Part shown: positions 1 to 12,296 of the stretch, one piece after another
How positions within the stretch are numbered: position 1 is the stretch's first letter
How the letters are laid out: each line of letters opens with the position of its first letter
Source of the DNA: Cepaea nemoralis
Taxonomy: Eukaryota; Mollusca; Gastropoda; Stylommatophora; Helicidae
Length of the DNA stretch: 64,000 bases
Reading direction: 5' to 3'
Assembly (NCBI GenBank): GCA_014155875.1
Contig: JACEFZ010025808.1
Location: 1,398,501-1,462,500, forward strand
Notes under the pieces: generated by a model
The model's database searches: none
Seen by the model: only the letters and a program-made list of their open reading frames with translations
What the model was told of the DNA's origin: nothing
Program-made: the position numbers and the translations under genes

Positions 1-3000
1 ACAGACGTAGACACAGAGTTGTACCAGTGCTGGTCTCCCAGTCACCACAGACGTAGACAGAGAGTTGTACCAGTGCTGGTCTCCCAGTCACCACAGACGT
101 AGACACAGAGTTGTACCAGTGCTGGTATCCTAGTCGTCACAAACGTAGACACAGAGTTGTACCAGTGCAGGTCCCCCCCCAGTCGTCACAGTCGTAGACA
201 CAGAGTTGTACCAGTGCTGGTCTCCCAGTCGCCACAGACATAGACATAGAGTTGTACGAGTGCTGGTCTCCCAGTCGCCACAGACGTAGACACAGAGTTG
301 TACCAGTGCTGGTCTCCCAGTCGCAACAGACGTAGATACTAGAGTTGTACCAGTGCTGGTCTCACAGTCGTCACAGACGAGACACAGAGTTGTACTAATG
401 CTGGTCTCCCAGTCGTCACAGACGTAGACACAGAGTTGTACCAGTGCTGGTCTCCCAGTCGCCACAGACGTAGACACAGAGTTGTACCAGTGCTGGTCTC
501 CCAGTCGCCACAGACGTAGACACAGAGTTGTACCAGTGCTGGTCTCACAGTCGCCACAGACGAGACACAGAGTTGTACCAGTGCTGGTCTCCCAGTCGTC
601 ACAGACGTAGACACAGAGTTGTACTAATGCTGGTCTCCCAGTCTTCACAGACGTAGACACAGAGTTGTACCAGTTCTGGTATCCCAGTCGCCACAGACGT
701 AGACACAGCGTTGTACCAGTGCTGGTCTTCCAGTCGTCACAGACGTAGACACAGAGTTGTACCAGTGCTGGTCTCCCAGTCGTCACAGACGTAGACACAG
801 AGTTGTACTAATGCTGGTCTCCCAGTCGTCACAGACGTAGACACAGAGTTGTACCAGTGCTGGTCTCCCAGTCGTCAAAGACGTAGATACAGAGTTGTAC
901 CAGTGCTGGTCTAACAGTCGTCACAGACGTAGACACAGAGTTGTACCAGTGCTGGTCTAACAGTCGCCACAGACGTAGACACAGACTTGTACTAATGCTG
1001 GTCTCCAAGACGTCACAGACGTAGACACAGAGTTGTACTAATGTTGGTCTCCCAGTCGTCACAGACGTAGACACAGAGTTGTACCAGTGCTGGTCTCCCA
1101 GTCGTCACAGACGTAGACACAGAGTTGTACCAGTGCTGGTCTCCCAGTCGTCACAGACGTAGACACAGAGTTGTACCAGTGCAGGTCACCCAGTCGTCAC
1201 AGACGTAGACACAGAGTTGTACTCATGCTGGTCTCCCAGTCGTCACAGACGTAGACACAGAGTTGTACTAATGCTGGTCTCCCAGTCGTCACAGACGTAG
1301 ACACAGAGTTGTACTAATGCTGGTCTCCCAGTCGTCACAGACGTAGACACAGAGTTGTACTAATGCCGGTATCCCAGTCGTCACAGACGTAGACACAGAG
1401 TTGTACTAATGCTGGTCTCCCAGTCGTCACAGACGTAGACACAGAGTTGTACCAGTGCTGGTCTCCCAGTCGTCACAGACGTAGACACAGAGTTGTACCA
1501 GTGCTTGTCTCCCAGTCGTCACAGACGTAGACACAGAGTTGTACCAGTGCTGGTCTCCCAGTCGTCACAGACGTAGACACAGAGTTGTACCAGTGCTGGT
1601 CTCTCAGTCGCCACATACGTAGACACAGAGTTGTACCAGTGCTGGTCTCCCAGTCGTCACAGACGTAGACACAGAGTTGTACTAGTGCTGGTCTCCCAGT
1701 CGTCACAGACGAGACATAGAGTTGTACCAGTGCTGGTCTCCCAGTCGTCACAGACGTAGACACAGAGTTGTACTAATGCTGGTCTCCCAGTCACCACAGA
1801 CGTAGACACAGAGTTGTACTAATGCTGGTCTCCCAGTCGTCACAGACATAGACACAGAGTTGTACTAATGCTGGTCTCCCAGTCACCACAGACGTAGACA
1901 CAGAGTTGTACCAGTGCTGGTCTCCCAGTCGTCACAGACGTAGACACAGAGTTGTACTAATGCTGGTCTCCCAGTCGTCACAGACGTAGACACAGAGTTG
2001 TACCAGTGCTGGTCTCCCAGTCGTCACAGACGTAGACACAGAGTTGTACTAATGCTGGTCTCCAGTCGTCACAGACATAGACACAGAGTTGTACCAGTGC
2101 TGGTCTCACAGTCGTCACAGACGTAGACACAGAGTTGTACCAGTGCTGGTCTCCCAGTCGCCACAGACGTAGACACAGAGTTGTACCAGTGCTGGTCTCA
2201 CAGGTCGCACAGACGTAGACACACGAGTTGTACCAGTGCTGGTCTCCCAGTCGTCACAGACGTAGACACAGAGTTGTACTAATGCTGGTCTCCCAGTCGT
2301 CACAGACGTAGACACAGAGTTGTACCAGTGCTGGTCTCCCAGTCGTCCACGGACGTAGACACAGAGTTGAACAAGTGCGGTTCTCCAGTCGTCACAGACG
2401 TAGACACAGAGTTGTACCAGTGCTGGTCTCCCAGTCGTCACAGACGTAGACACACAGTTGTACTAAGGCTGGTCTCCCAGTCGTCACAGACGTAGACACA
2501 GAGTTGTACCAGTGCTGGTCTCCCAGTCCTCACAGACGTAGACACAGAGTTGTACCAGTGCTGGTCTCCCAGTCGTCACAGACGTAGACATAGAGTTGTA
2601 CCAGTGCTGGTCTCCCAGTCGCCACAGACGTAGACACAGAGTTGTACCAGTGCTGGTCTCCCAGTCACCACAGACGTAGACAGAGAGTTGTACCAGTGCT
2701 GGTCTCCCAGTCACCACAGACGTAGACAACAGAGTTGTACCAGTGCTGGTATCCTAGTCGTCACAAACGTAGACACAGAGTTGTACCAGTGCAGGTCCCC
2801 CCCCCAGTCGTCACAGTCGTAGACACAGAGTTGTACCAGTGCTGGTCTCCCAGTCGCCACAGACATAGACATAGAGTTGTACGAGTGCTGGTCTCCCAGT
2901 CGCCACAGACGTAGACACAGAGTTGTACCAGTGCTGGTCTCCCAGTCGCAACAGACGTAGATACAGAGTTGTACCAGTGCTGGTCTCACAGTCGTCACAG

Positions 3001-6000
3001 ACGAGACACAGAGTTGTACTAATGCTGGTCTCCCAGTCGTCACAGACGTAGACACAGAGTTGTACCAGTGCTGGTCTCCCAGTCGCCACAGACGTAGACA
3101 CAGAGTTGTACCAGTGCTGGTCTCCCAGTCGCCACAGACGTAGACACAGAGTTGTACCAGTGCTGGTCTCACAGTCGCCACAGACGAGACACAGAGTTGT
3201 ACCAGTGCTGGTCTCCCAGTCGTCACAGACGTAGACACAGAGTTGGTACTAATGCTGGTCTCCCAGTCTTCACAGACGTAGACACAGAGTTGTACCAGTT
3301 CTGGTATCCCAGTCGCCACAGACGTAGACACAGCGTTGTACCAGTGCTGGTCTTCCAGTCGTCACAGACGTAGACACAGAGTTGTACCAGTGCTGGTCTC
3401 CCAGTCGTCACAGACGTAGACACAGAGTTGTACTAATGCTGGTCTCCTTCCAGTCGTCACAGACGTAGACACAGATTTGTACCAGTGCTGGTCTCCCAGT
3501 CGTCACAGACGTAGACACAGAGTTGTACCAGTGCTGGTCTCCCAGTCGTCACAGACGTAGACACAGAGTTGTACCAGTGCTGGCTCTCAGTCGCCACATA
3601 CGTAGACACAGAGTTGTACCAGTGCTGGTCTCCCAGTCGTCTACAGATGTAGACACAGAGTTGTACTAGTGCGTGGTCTCCCAGTCGGCCACAGACGGAA
3701 GACACAGAGTTGTACTAATGCTGGTCTCCCAGTCGTCACAGACGTAGACACAGAGTTGTACCAGTGCTGGTCTCCCAGTCGTCACAGACGAGACACAGAG
3801 TTGTACTAATGCTGGTCTCCCAGTCGTCACACGACGAGACATAGAGTTGTACCAGTGCTGGTCTCCCAGTCGTCACAGACGTAGACACAGAGTTTGTACT
3901 AATGCTGGTCTCCCAGTCACCACAGACTAGACCACAGAGTTGTACTAATGCTGGTCTCCCAGTCGTCACAGACATAGACACAGAGTTGTACTAATGCTGG
4001 TCTCCCAGTCACCACAGACGTAGACACAGAGTTTACCAGTGCTGGTCTACCAGTCGTCACAGACGTAGACACAGAGTTGTACTAATGCTCGGTCTCACCA
4101 GTCTTCACAGACGTAGACACAGAGGTTGTACCAGTGCTGGTCTCCCAGTCGTCACAGACGTAGACACAGAGTTGTTCTAATGCTCGGTCTTCCAGTCGTC
4201 ACAGACATAGACACAGAGTTTTTACCAGTGCTGGTCTCACAGTCGCCAGCAGACGTAGACCAGAGCTTGTACCAGTGCTGGTCTACCAGTCACAACCGAC
4301 GTACGCAACAGCGTTTGTACCCAGTGCTGGGTCACAGTCCCGCCACAGACGAGACACAGAGTTTGTACTAATGCTGGTCCCTCCCAGTCGTAACAGACGT
4401 AGACACAGAGTTGTACTAATGCTGGGCTCCCAGTCGTCACAGACGTAGACACAGGAGTTGTACTCAGTTCTGGTATCCCAGTCGTCACAGACGTAGACAC
4501 AGAGTTGTACCAGTTCTGGTATCCCAGTCTCAATCAGACGTAGACACAGATTTGTACCAGTGCTGGTCTCCCAGTCCTCACAGACGTAGACATAGAGTTG
4601 TACAGTGCTGGTCTCCCAGTCGCCACAGACGTAGACACAGAGTTGTACCAGTGCTGGTCTCCCAGTCACCACAGAAGTAGACAGAGAGTTGTACCAGTGC
4701 GGGTCTCCCAGTCACCACAGACGTAGACACAGAGTTGTACCAGTGCTGGGTATCCTAGTCGTCACAACGTAGACACAGAGTTGTACCAGTGCAGGTCCCC
4801 CCCCCAGTCGTCACAGTCGTAGACACAGAGTTGTACCAGTGCTGGTCTCCCAGTCGCCACAGACATAGACATAGAGTTGTACGAGTGCTGGTCTCCCGAG
4901 TCGCCACAGACTAGACACAGAGTTGTACCAGTGCTGTCTCCAGTCGCAAACAGACGTAGATACAGAGTTGTACCAGTGCTGGTCTCACAGTCGTCACAGA
5001 CGAGACACAGAGTTGTACTAATGCTGGTCTCCCAGTCGTCACAGACGCTAGGACACAGAGTTGTACCAGTGCTGGTCTCCCAGTCGCCACAGACGTAGAC
5101 ACAGAGTTGTACCAGTGCTGGTCTCCAGTCGCCACAGACGTAGACACAGAGTTGTACCAGTGCTGGTCTCCCAGTCGCCACAGACGAGACACAGAGTTGT
5201 GTACCAGTGCTGGTCTCCCAGTCGTCACAGACGTAGACACAGAGTTTGTACTAATGCTGGTCTCCCAGTCGTCACAGACGTAGACACAGAGTTGTACCAG
5301 TTCTGGTATCCCAGTCGTCCACAGACGTAGACACAGCGTTTGTACCAGTGCTGGTCTTCCAGTCGTCACATGACGTAGACACAGAGTTGTACCAGTGCTG
5401 GTCTCCCAGTCGTCACAGACGTAGACACAGAGTTGTACTAATGCTGGTCTCCCAGTCGTCACAGACGTAGACACAGAGTTGTACCAGTGCTGGTCTCCCA
5501 GTCGTCACAGACGTAGACACAGAGTTGTACCAGTGCTGGTCTCCCAGTCGTCACAGACGTAGACACAGAGTTGTACCATGCTGGTCTCCCAGTCGCCACA
5601 GACGTAGACACAGAGTTGTACCAGTGCTGTCTCCCAGTCGTCACAGACGTAGACACAGAGTTGTACTAGTGCTGGTCTCCCAGTCGTCACAGACGTAGAC
5701 ACAGAGTTGTACTAATGCTGGTCTCCCAGTCGTCACAGACGTAGACACAGAGTTGTACCAGTGCTGGTCTCCCAGTCGTCACAGACGTAGACACAGAGTT
5801 GTACTAATGCTGGTCTCCCAGTCGTCACAGACGTAGACACAGAGTTGTACTAATGCTGGTCTCCCAGTCGTCACAGACGTAGACACAGAGTTGTACTAAT
5901 GCTGGTCTCCCAGTCGTCACAGACGTAGACACAGAGTTGTACATGCTGGTCTCCCAGTCGTCACAGACGTAGACACAGAGTTGTACCAGTGCTGGTCTCC

Positions 6001-7169
6001 CAGTCCGTCACAAGACGTAGACACAGAGTTGTACCAGTGCTGGTCTCCCAGTCGTCACAGACTAGACCAGAGTTGTACCAGTGCTGGTCTCCCAGTCGTC
6101 ACAGACGTAGACAACAGAGTTGTACCAGTGCTGGTCTCCCAGTCGTCACAGACGTAGACACAGAGTTGTACGACATTGCTGGTCTCCCAGTCGTAACAGG
6201 ACGTAGACACAGAGTTGTACCAGTGCTGGTCTCCAAGTCGTCACGACGTAGACACAGAGTTGTACCAATTGCTGGTCTCCAGTCCACAGACGTAGACACA
6301 GATTGTACTAGTCTGGTCTCCCAGTCGTCACAGACGTAGACAACAGAGTTGTACCAGTGCGGTCTCCCAGTCGTCACAGACGTAGACACAGAGTTGTACA
6401 TGCTGGGTCTCCAGTCGCACAGACGTAGACACAGAGTTGTACTATGCTGGTCTCCCAGTCGTCCAAACAGACAGTAGACCAGAGTTGTACTAATGCTGGT
6501 CTCCAGTCGTCACAGACGTAGACACAGAGTTGTACCAGTGCTGGTCTCCCAGTCGTCCACAGACGTAGACACAGAGTTGTACCAGTGCTGGTCTCCCAGT
6601 CGTCACAGACGTAGACACAGAGTTGTACCAGTGCTGTCTCCCAGTCGCCACAGACGTAGACACGAGTTGTACCAGTGCTGGTCTCCCAGTCGTCACAGGA
6701 CGTAGACACAGAGTTGTACAGTGCTGGTCTCCCAGTCGTCCACAGACTAGACACAGAGTTGTACTAATGCTGGTCTCCCAGTACGTCACAGACTGTAGAC
6801 ACAGAGTTGTACTAATGGATTGGTCTCCCAGTCTCCACAAGTACGTAGACACAGAGTTGTACCAGTGCTGGTCTCCCAGTCGTCACAGACGTAGACACAG
6901 AGTTGTACCAGTGCTGGTCTCCCAGTCGTCCACAGACGTAGACACAGAGTTGTACTAAGTGCTGGTCCTCCCAGTCGTCACAGACGTAGACACAGAGTTG
7001 TACCAGTGCTGGTCTCCCAGTCGTCACAGACGTAGACACAGAGTTGTACCAGTGCTGGTCTCCCAGTCGTCACAGACGTAGACACAGAGTTGTACCATTG
7101 CTGGTCTCCCGTCGTCACAGACGTAGACACAGAGCTTGTACCAGTGCTGGTCTCCCAGTCGTCCCAGAC
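1..7169. repeat. 46-bp satellite array with higher-order repeats
   Basis: About 155 head-to-tail copies of a 46-bp unit that can be read as cagacgtagacacagagttg, then taccagtgctggtctcccag, then a tcgtca-type junction. Copies differ mainly at the junction (tcgtca, tcgcca, tcacca) and at taccagtgc versus tactaatgc. Blocks of the array are themselves duplicated: a diagnostic run of 8-9 C occurs at 173, 2797 and 4797 with the same flanking variants, so larger segments were copied at offsets of about 2,624 and 2,000 bp. From about 4.1 kb onward single-base indels become frequent. Because 46 is not a multiple of 3, long open frames arise by chance on both strands; none is taken as a gene. Confidence 0.97.
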
Positions 7170-7269
7170 NNNNNNNNNNNNNNNNNNNNNNNNNNNNNNN
7201 NNNNNNNNNNNNNNNNNNNNNNNNNNNNNNNNNNNNNNNNNNNNNNNNNNNNNNNNNNNNNNNNNNNNN
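7170..7269. other. Assembly gap (100 N)
   Basis: Exactly 100 N, the usual placeholder for a gap of unknown size. It sits at the right edge of the 46-bp satellite, so the true array length is unknown. Confidence 0.99.
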
Positions 7270-7494
7270 ACCATTGCTGGGAATTTAACCAGCGCCACTG
7301 TCTCAGCTAAGAGTAAATCAACTAACACCGGAAGTGGAATTTGCCGATTTACAAATTCAATCTCAAATGACATAATGGACGTTGCGGTTAGAAAGACTTC
7401 ACCAGCACACAAAAAAGACAATAATAAAAACGACGAAAACGAAATTAATTCGTGATATTTTTGTTTGGTAATTAACGCCTAATGTTCTTGGTGA
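7270..7494. other. Unassigned sequence after the gap
   Basis: Non-satellite sequence directly after the gap. Short open frames exist on both strands (about 60 codons plus, about 50 codons minus), but no recognisable domain, splice structure or repeat was seen. Confidence 0.5.
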
Positions 7495-7690
7495 TGGCAC
7501 TTTGAACTCAAGCGTAGCCCATACCTATGTCCTCTAGTAGCACTGAACTGAATTTTGCATAGGTGTTAGCTTTGCCTATTACCAGTGTCCCTCACCATCA
7601 GGCGAACCCACTCCTACTTCCGAGGTACTTGTAATTTACGTTCCCAAGTCAAGGACGAGGATGTTAGACCAACAGTCCGGTGCAGGGGTT
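7495..7690 (-). mobile_element. SINE-C fragment (5' truncated)
   Basis: The reverse complement of this stretch aligns by eye with 16,400-16,610. Both share a 'gcctgatggygagggacact' block and a following 'cagtgctactaga'-like block. Here the tRNA-like head is lost except for its B-box end near 7,685. Two copies on opposite strands show it is a dispersed repeat; calling it a SINE relies on the better head at 16.35 kb. Confidence 0.5.
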
Positions 7691-7699
7691 GGACAATTT

Positions 7700-7862
7700 T
7701 AACGAACTGTTCTACTGTGCGGAATGCGAACGAACAGATTAGAAAGAGCCTGAAGGCAGGGGAGATGTGGATTCTGAAATCTACAGTGGGACTGAGCGAC
7801 TAACAAAATTGCCTGAGAGATGCTCGTGAAACTAGAACAGTATGTACAACTATAAAAGAGAA
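7700..7862 (+). pseudogene. RTE-like LINE C-terminal fragment
   Basis: The plus strand reads NANEQIRKSLKAGEMWIL, then a stop, then an ARETRTVCTTI-like stretch. This parallels NVNEQIRKNLEATEMWFL and ANETRTLYTTI in the minus-strand LINE ORF at 23,461-23,943. It is the post-RT C-terminal region of an RTE-type non-LTR retrotransposon, broken by stops. It lies directly before an RT-core fragment that should precede it in an intact element. Confidence 0.6.
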
Positions 7863-8168
7863 ACATCAAAATCTTTGGGAAATCATAAGGAAAATGGGCT
7901 TTCCACCACACGTAGTACAATTAATAAAAATGCTCTATTTAGACCAACAAGCTGCGGTTAGAATAGATGGCGAGATATCAGACTGGTTTGACATCAAGCA
8001 AGGAGCCCGTCAGGGTTGTATGATGTCCCCTATTTGTTTAACATGTACGCCGAAAATATAATGAGAAATGTCAGAGATGACACAGGAAGCAATATGATGC
8101 CTTAAATATCGGTGGTCATGAAATACCAGAGGTTCGAAATGCTGATGATACAGTTTTACCGAATCTCA
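7863..8168 (+). pseudogene. LINE reverse transcriptase core fragment
   Basis: The plus strand encodes a stretch reading GFPPHVVQLIKMLYLDQQA, then WFDIKQGARQGCMMSP, then NIGGHEIPEVRNADDTVL after frame breaks. These are the helix, the RQGC-xx-SP box and the catalytic box (NADD in place of YADD) of a non-LTR reverse transcriptase resembling the RTE/BovB group. The fragment has lost its frame near 8,040 and ends at the tail of the next, opposite-strand LINE. Dead. Confidence 0.7.
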
Positions 8169-9058
8169 ACTCATCTCATCTCATCGCATCATGTTCCTCT
8201 TGTACCTTGCGGTGTCGAGGTAAAGTATAATCAGCGGGAGAGTGCCCGCTTATGGGCTTCATGTATCGATATACCCATGGATTCTGTTATTCCCTGCGTC
8301 CATCGTTTACGTGGTCGGCCTCTTCCTCTGCTTGCCTCTGGTCTGTACATCATTGCTTGTTGTGGCACACTGTTAGTTGGTAACCCACTTGCATGGCCAA
8401 ACCACTTGACTTGCTGCCTTCTAATAAAATCTAGTGCTGCTATAACCCCCACTTTAGTCCTGATTTCTTCATTTCTGATCTTATCTCTTCTTGATACGTT
8501 GAATATTCTTCTCAGGAATCTCATTTCTGTTGTTGTGATTTTTCTTTTCTCTTTTTCTGTCATTGTCCAGGTTTGGCATTGGTAACATAGATTTGGTAGG
8601 AAGATTGTGTTGTGAAAGTGCTTTCTTAGTAGTTATTGATACATGTTTGTTCTTTTAGTATTGGTGCCATTTGTCCAATGAGTTGGTTTGCCTTATTGCA
8701 TCTATTTTCGATCTCGTCTTCTAATTTGCCATTTGATGATATTATGCTTTCTAGGTACCTGAAACTCTCTACTTGTTTCAAGGGATATTCATTTAGGTGA
8801 ATCGATCTTGCTTTTTCTTCTTTAGTTATAGTCAATACCTCTGTTTTATTTGTGATAATTTTCATGTTATGTTCCCTACACATTTCGTTTAGACTATTCA
8901 TGTGGTCTTGTAATTCAGCTTCTGATTTTGCTATTGGTGTTTGGTCGTCCGTAAACAGGAGTTCTCTAATGGTTAGATTTGCAGATGGTTCTCCTTCTGT
9001 GTTCTCATCATGCGGTGTTCTTGCGGTCTGTGTTTGGCTACTTTCTTTACATATGTTG
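8169..9058 (-). mobile_element. Decayed LINE 3' half with (ATGAG)n tail
   Basis: On the minus strand an open stretch (9,058 down to 8,626) contains LLFTDDQTPIAKSEAEL, a catalytic box with FTDD instead of YADD, then NKTEVLTITKEE and a FRYLESIISSNGKLEDEI thumb motif. A second open stretch (8,563-8,231) continues with TTEMRFLRRIFNVSRRDKIR, KWFGHA and RGRGRPRKRWTQGI, the usual C-terminal region. The 3' end at about 8,170 runs into an ATGAG-type pentamer tail. The same 3' end and tail occur at 48,915-49,148. At least one frameshift and a changed catalytic box make it non-functional. Confidence 0.75.
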
Positions 9059-9059
9059 T

Positions 9060-9081
9060 CTATATATATATATATATATTA
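9060..9081. repeat. Short (TA)n microsatellite
   Basis: About 10 TA units separating two LINE fragments on opposite strands. Confidence 0.9.
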
Positions 9082-9084
9082 CAG

Positions 9085-9800
9085 AATGGTATAGAAAAAT
9101 TAATAACCTCAACACAAAAGAATATTGAAAATCACAACTTATATCTTAACATAGTAAAAATAAAAATAATACATACAGATAAAACTAATAAGGAGAAAGA
9201 AATATATGATAATGAGGAAAAATCGGCGGCGGTTGAAACTTTCGAATATCTTGGATCATTAATTACCAACAATGGTGACACAATGAAAGACATTAAAATA
9301 CGAATATCTATTGCTCTTCAAAAACTAAAACAACTGAATAAATTGTGGAGTGGGACAGATAGTAATACAAAAATTAGATTTGTAAGAGCATGCATCTTTC
9401 CCATTGCAACATACGCCTGTGAAACATGGATACTTACTAAACAAACTGAACATCGCATACATGCACTTGAATATAAATATTATTGATTGACGGGATCTAA
9501 GAATATCTTCGATGTAGAAAAGAACAAATGCATCCATACGACAAGAGATGAATATTGATGAAGGTTGGCTACTAAAGACTATTTAACAAAAGGAAAATTG
9601 AAATACTTTGGTCACTTGAAACGTCATGAAAGTTTGGAGAGAACAACAATTTTGGGATGGTGGGGAGGGGGGGGGGAATTGCATGCCTTAGAAGAGAGGA
9701 AGAGGAAGGTCAGATCGGTGTATCGGACGCTAGACATCTTGCTTAGATCGAGACGTTTTGTTATGGAAGGGAGGTTCTGCAAAGGGCATGCTACTGAATG
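9085..9800 (+). mobile_element. RTE-like LINE C-terminal half, decayed
   Basis: The plus strand frame at 9,085-9,486 reads TFEYLGSLITNNGDTMKDI, then IRFVRACIFPIATYACETW and EHRIHALEYKYY, then a stop. After frame breaks, LTKGKLKYFGHLKRHESLER follows at 9,580. This is the thumb and C-terminal segment typical of RTE/BovB-like retrotransposons. No intact catalytic domain remains. It begins right at the TA microsatellite, suggesting 5' truncation or insertion into it. Confidence 0.75.
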
Positions 9801-9801
9801 A

Positions 9802-10964
9802 ACTAATAAGCGAGAAACAAACAGCGTTCTTAGGTCATATCTTTGATGATTTCATAAATATGTAAATTTCACAAATGTAATGATTTACCAAATATAGTGA
9901 TCTCACAAAATTGGTGGTTCAAAATGTGGTGAACTTCACAAAAATGCTGATTTCGTTTGGTGGACTGCTATAGAAAGAACACGCACGGTGTATATTCAAG
10001 TACTCTCTGTCACTTTGCAGCCTCAGTTTTGTTAGATGTCCCCTGATAAAGATTATTGTTGAAACGCGCAATTGTGTCCTTGTAACATTTCTCTCCTGTT
10101 AGCGGTTCACATTGAATTATGTCCATTGACGGCTAAGCGATTGTCTAAAATGTGGCGTTCTCCTTTGGAAGACCCGGTTTCGATCATTCGGTAAGGCGTG
10201 GCTTTTTTTCGGTCGGGAGTAATAAGAAAACCCTAACCTGCACAGTTCGCGGCGACTGCACTAGCCAGTCGGTCTTATTTCCTCAGGCTCAAGACTGCCC
10301 TGTATTACGTCGCAAGGTACTCTATAGGCAGTAGACGACAACCCATTCTTAAAGGCCACGCGGTCAGCGCTGCAGACCCAACGAACAAATTCCCGTTTTC
10401 TGAGGGCATATTGAACTACAATTTCGCTAGTTTTAAATGGTTTGATAGGCATTTCAAAGCTGTAAAGGACACGCAAACTCACCTCTCGGCGAGCGATTAT
10501 ATTTTTAGACATTGTAATTTAAAGAAACAGACAACGGATTTCAAGATGTACTCATCTCCAAAAGCCGCCTGAAAGAACGGAGACCTTGTATGGGATCATC
10601 ATCTTGAGAATTTCAGCACGGAAACTGATCAGCGCTGGAAGTCGTAGCTATGGGTTAGGATTTGTCACTTCTGGCCAGCTGGGACAATTGGGGACATGAG
10701 ATGTGTTGATGGGTGTGTGAAGTGGGGTAATCAAAGAGCAGGGATAAACACATGTGATTCAGTTATAGAGTGAACGGTTAGCTTTTGGAGAACACGTGTT
10801 TCCTGTATGTCTGCCTGCCTGCCTGCCTGCCCGTCTGCCTGCCTGCCTGCCCGTCTGTCTGTCTGTCTGTCTGATGCAAAAATCTGATGACTCAATAGAC
10901 AACAGATACACATGGAAACAGTTAAAGATATACGAGTTTCAACTTGTGCTCTTCAAACAAAACC
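9802..10964. other. Unassigned DNA
   Basis: No gene recognised. 9,835-9,955 has weakly periodic, AT-rich degenerate copies of a 'gatttcacaaatat'-like motif. 10,140-10,510 is more GC-rich with short open frames on both strands but no domain. A simple repeat lies at 10,803-10,872. Confidence 0.5.
10803..10872. repeat. (TGCC)n/(TGTC)n microsatellite
   Basis: Tandem tgcc and ccgtc units grade into (tgtc)n. It gives cysteine-rich or cysteine-poor spurious frames. Confidence 0.9.
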
Positions 10965-11562
10965 AAAATAATGTCCGCAGACAAAACCGCATTCCAACCA
11001 CAGATCACAATTAACAACAAAGATATCGGAAATGTCACAAACTTTGAATATCTTGAATCCATAATCAACAATGAGGACTTTAGCAGTGCAGAGATTAAAC
11101 CTAAACCGTATTGAGAATCTACGGCATACCACCAGCAAACAAGATAAAATAATGTTTGTGAGAACATGCATCTCTCTTGCGGTAACTAACATACGCATGT
11201 GAGTTATGGGCAATTATGTAATAACTGAAAAGAACATTTTGGCTTTTGAGCGCAAATGCTGCAAAAAAGGTCGCAGAAGCTCGTGTACGCAAACGATGAC
11301 AAATTCTGAATTTCTACAAGATCCGAACAAAGAGGAAAACTAGTTCTTGATCAGTATCGCGTCTCGGAAACGTCATAAAACGTCTCAATGGCTGGGAGAG
11401 AACAGTGATGGGAGGCGTGGTGGCTGGTAGAAGAGGCTGCGGTCTACTAGCACGACGAAGGACACAGGACATTGCAGACACCTTGGGATAAGGGTGTACA
11501 TGGCGGGAGACATGGCCAGGAGGAGAGAGTGTTTTCACGTCCCGTGGTGAGGACATGCTAAA
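10965..11562 (+). mobile_element. Heavily decayed RTE-like LINE 3' fragment
   Basis: Across several frames the plus strand retains FEYLESIINNEDFSSAEI, FVRTCISLAVT and, near 11,455-11,500, TTKDTGHCRHLGIRVYMA-like residues. The order matches the thumb and C-terminal region of the fragments at 9.1 and 21.6 kb. Many stops and shifts; non-functional. Confidence 0.55.
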
Positions 11563-11908
11563 TGATGACCACTCTAATGTCCCTAGTTAGCTTGATTAAT
11601 AAGTGCTAATGAGCAGTACTAATTGTCGTACTCTTCAGCAAGGCGACATCACCAGTAACGGATTGCCTGCTCCAGCCAAATTGGCACACAATTCAAATCC
11701 AGCAATTGCTGTATCCGTCTTAAGTGTATCGTTATAACACTCGTATCTTTAAGCTATGCTATCCTTTCTCCTATATCTGTACATCTTCTAAGAGTTGCTC
11801 CGAAGAAGTTTGTGATTGCCTATACACATGTGTAAATATAAGAGGGAGTTATTGATATTACACTTCACACACACATACACACACCCACACCCACACACAC
11901 CCACACAT

Positions 11909-11941
<33 letters not shown>

Positions 11942-12028
11942 ACACACACAGACGCCTGCGCACAAACTGACTGGCTTAGACAGCCATGCATCTCCATTTT
12001 TGTAATATCTCCAGAATGATGTATCAGT
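11563..12028. other. Unassigned DNA with (CA)n/(TA)n microsatellite
   Basis: No gene recognised. 11,867-11,942 is a (CA)n tract with CCCACA interruptions, ending in (TA)n. Confidence 0.6.
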
Positions 12029-12029
12029 T

Positions 12030-12190
12030 ATCAGTTGAGGCGCTGACAGATTCTCGCGCAGTATCACAAGACTGTCAATAATCTTCTGTAGCTATCTACC
12101 GCTGTCTCTATTCCCAAGAAGCTTTCCTATTGTTACAATATGTCCTATTTCTTGTCTTCCCATAACGTGGCTAAAATACTGTAGAACTCT
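12030..12190 (-). pseudogene. RTE-like LINE C-terminal relic
   Basis: The minus strand reads LQYFSHVMGRQEIGHIVTIG followed by GKLLGNRDSGR. This matches the FFGHVMRR...VTTGKIEGKRGRGR pattern of the better copies at 23.5, 54.6 and 58.5 kb. It is a short relic with stops. Confidence 0.6.
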
Positions 12191-12192
12191 TC

Positions 12193-12296
12193 ATTGTGAT
12201 ATTTGTGATCAGTTTGCTTCGTCACCATCTGTCTGGTATCCTCCATTGTGATATTTGTGATCAGTTTGCTTCGTCTCCATCTGTCTGGTATCCTCC
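12193..12296. repeat. 52-bp tandem duplication
   Basis: Two nearly identical 52-bp copies starting attgtgatatttgtgatcag, inside the LINE relic region. Confidence 0.9.

Noticed and set aside
130..6958. Many open frames of 60-220 codons in the 46-bp array, both strands
   Set aside because: They repeat with the satellite period in several frames; the frames open only because the unit lacks stops in some phases. No gene is needed to explain them.
10037..10066. Hammerhead-like ctgataaag...gaaac
   Set aside because: The key G of CUGAUGA is changed and no stem II can be drawn.
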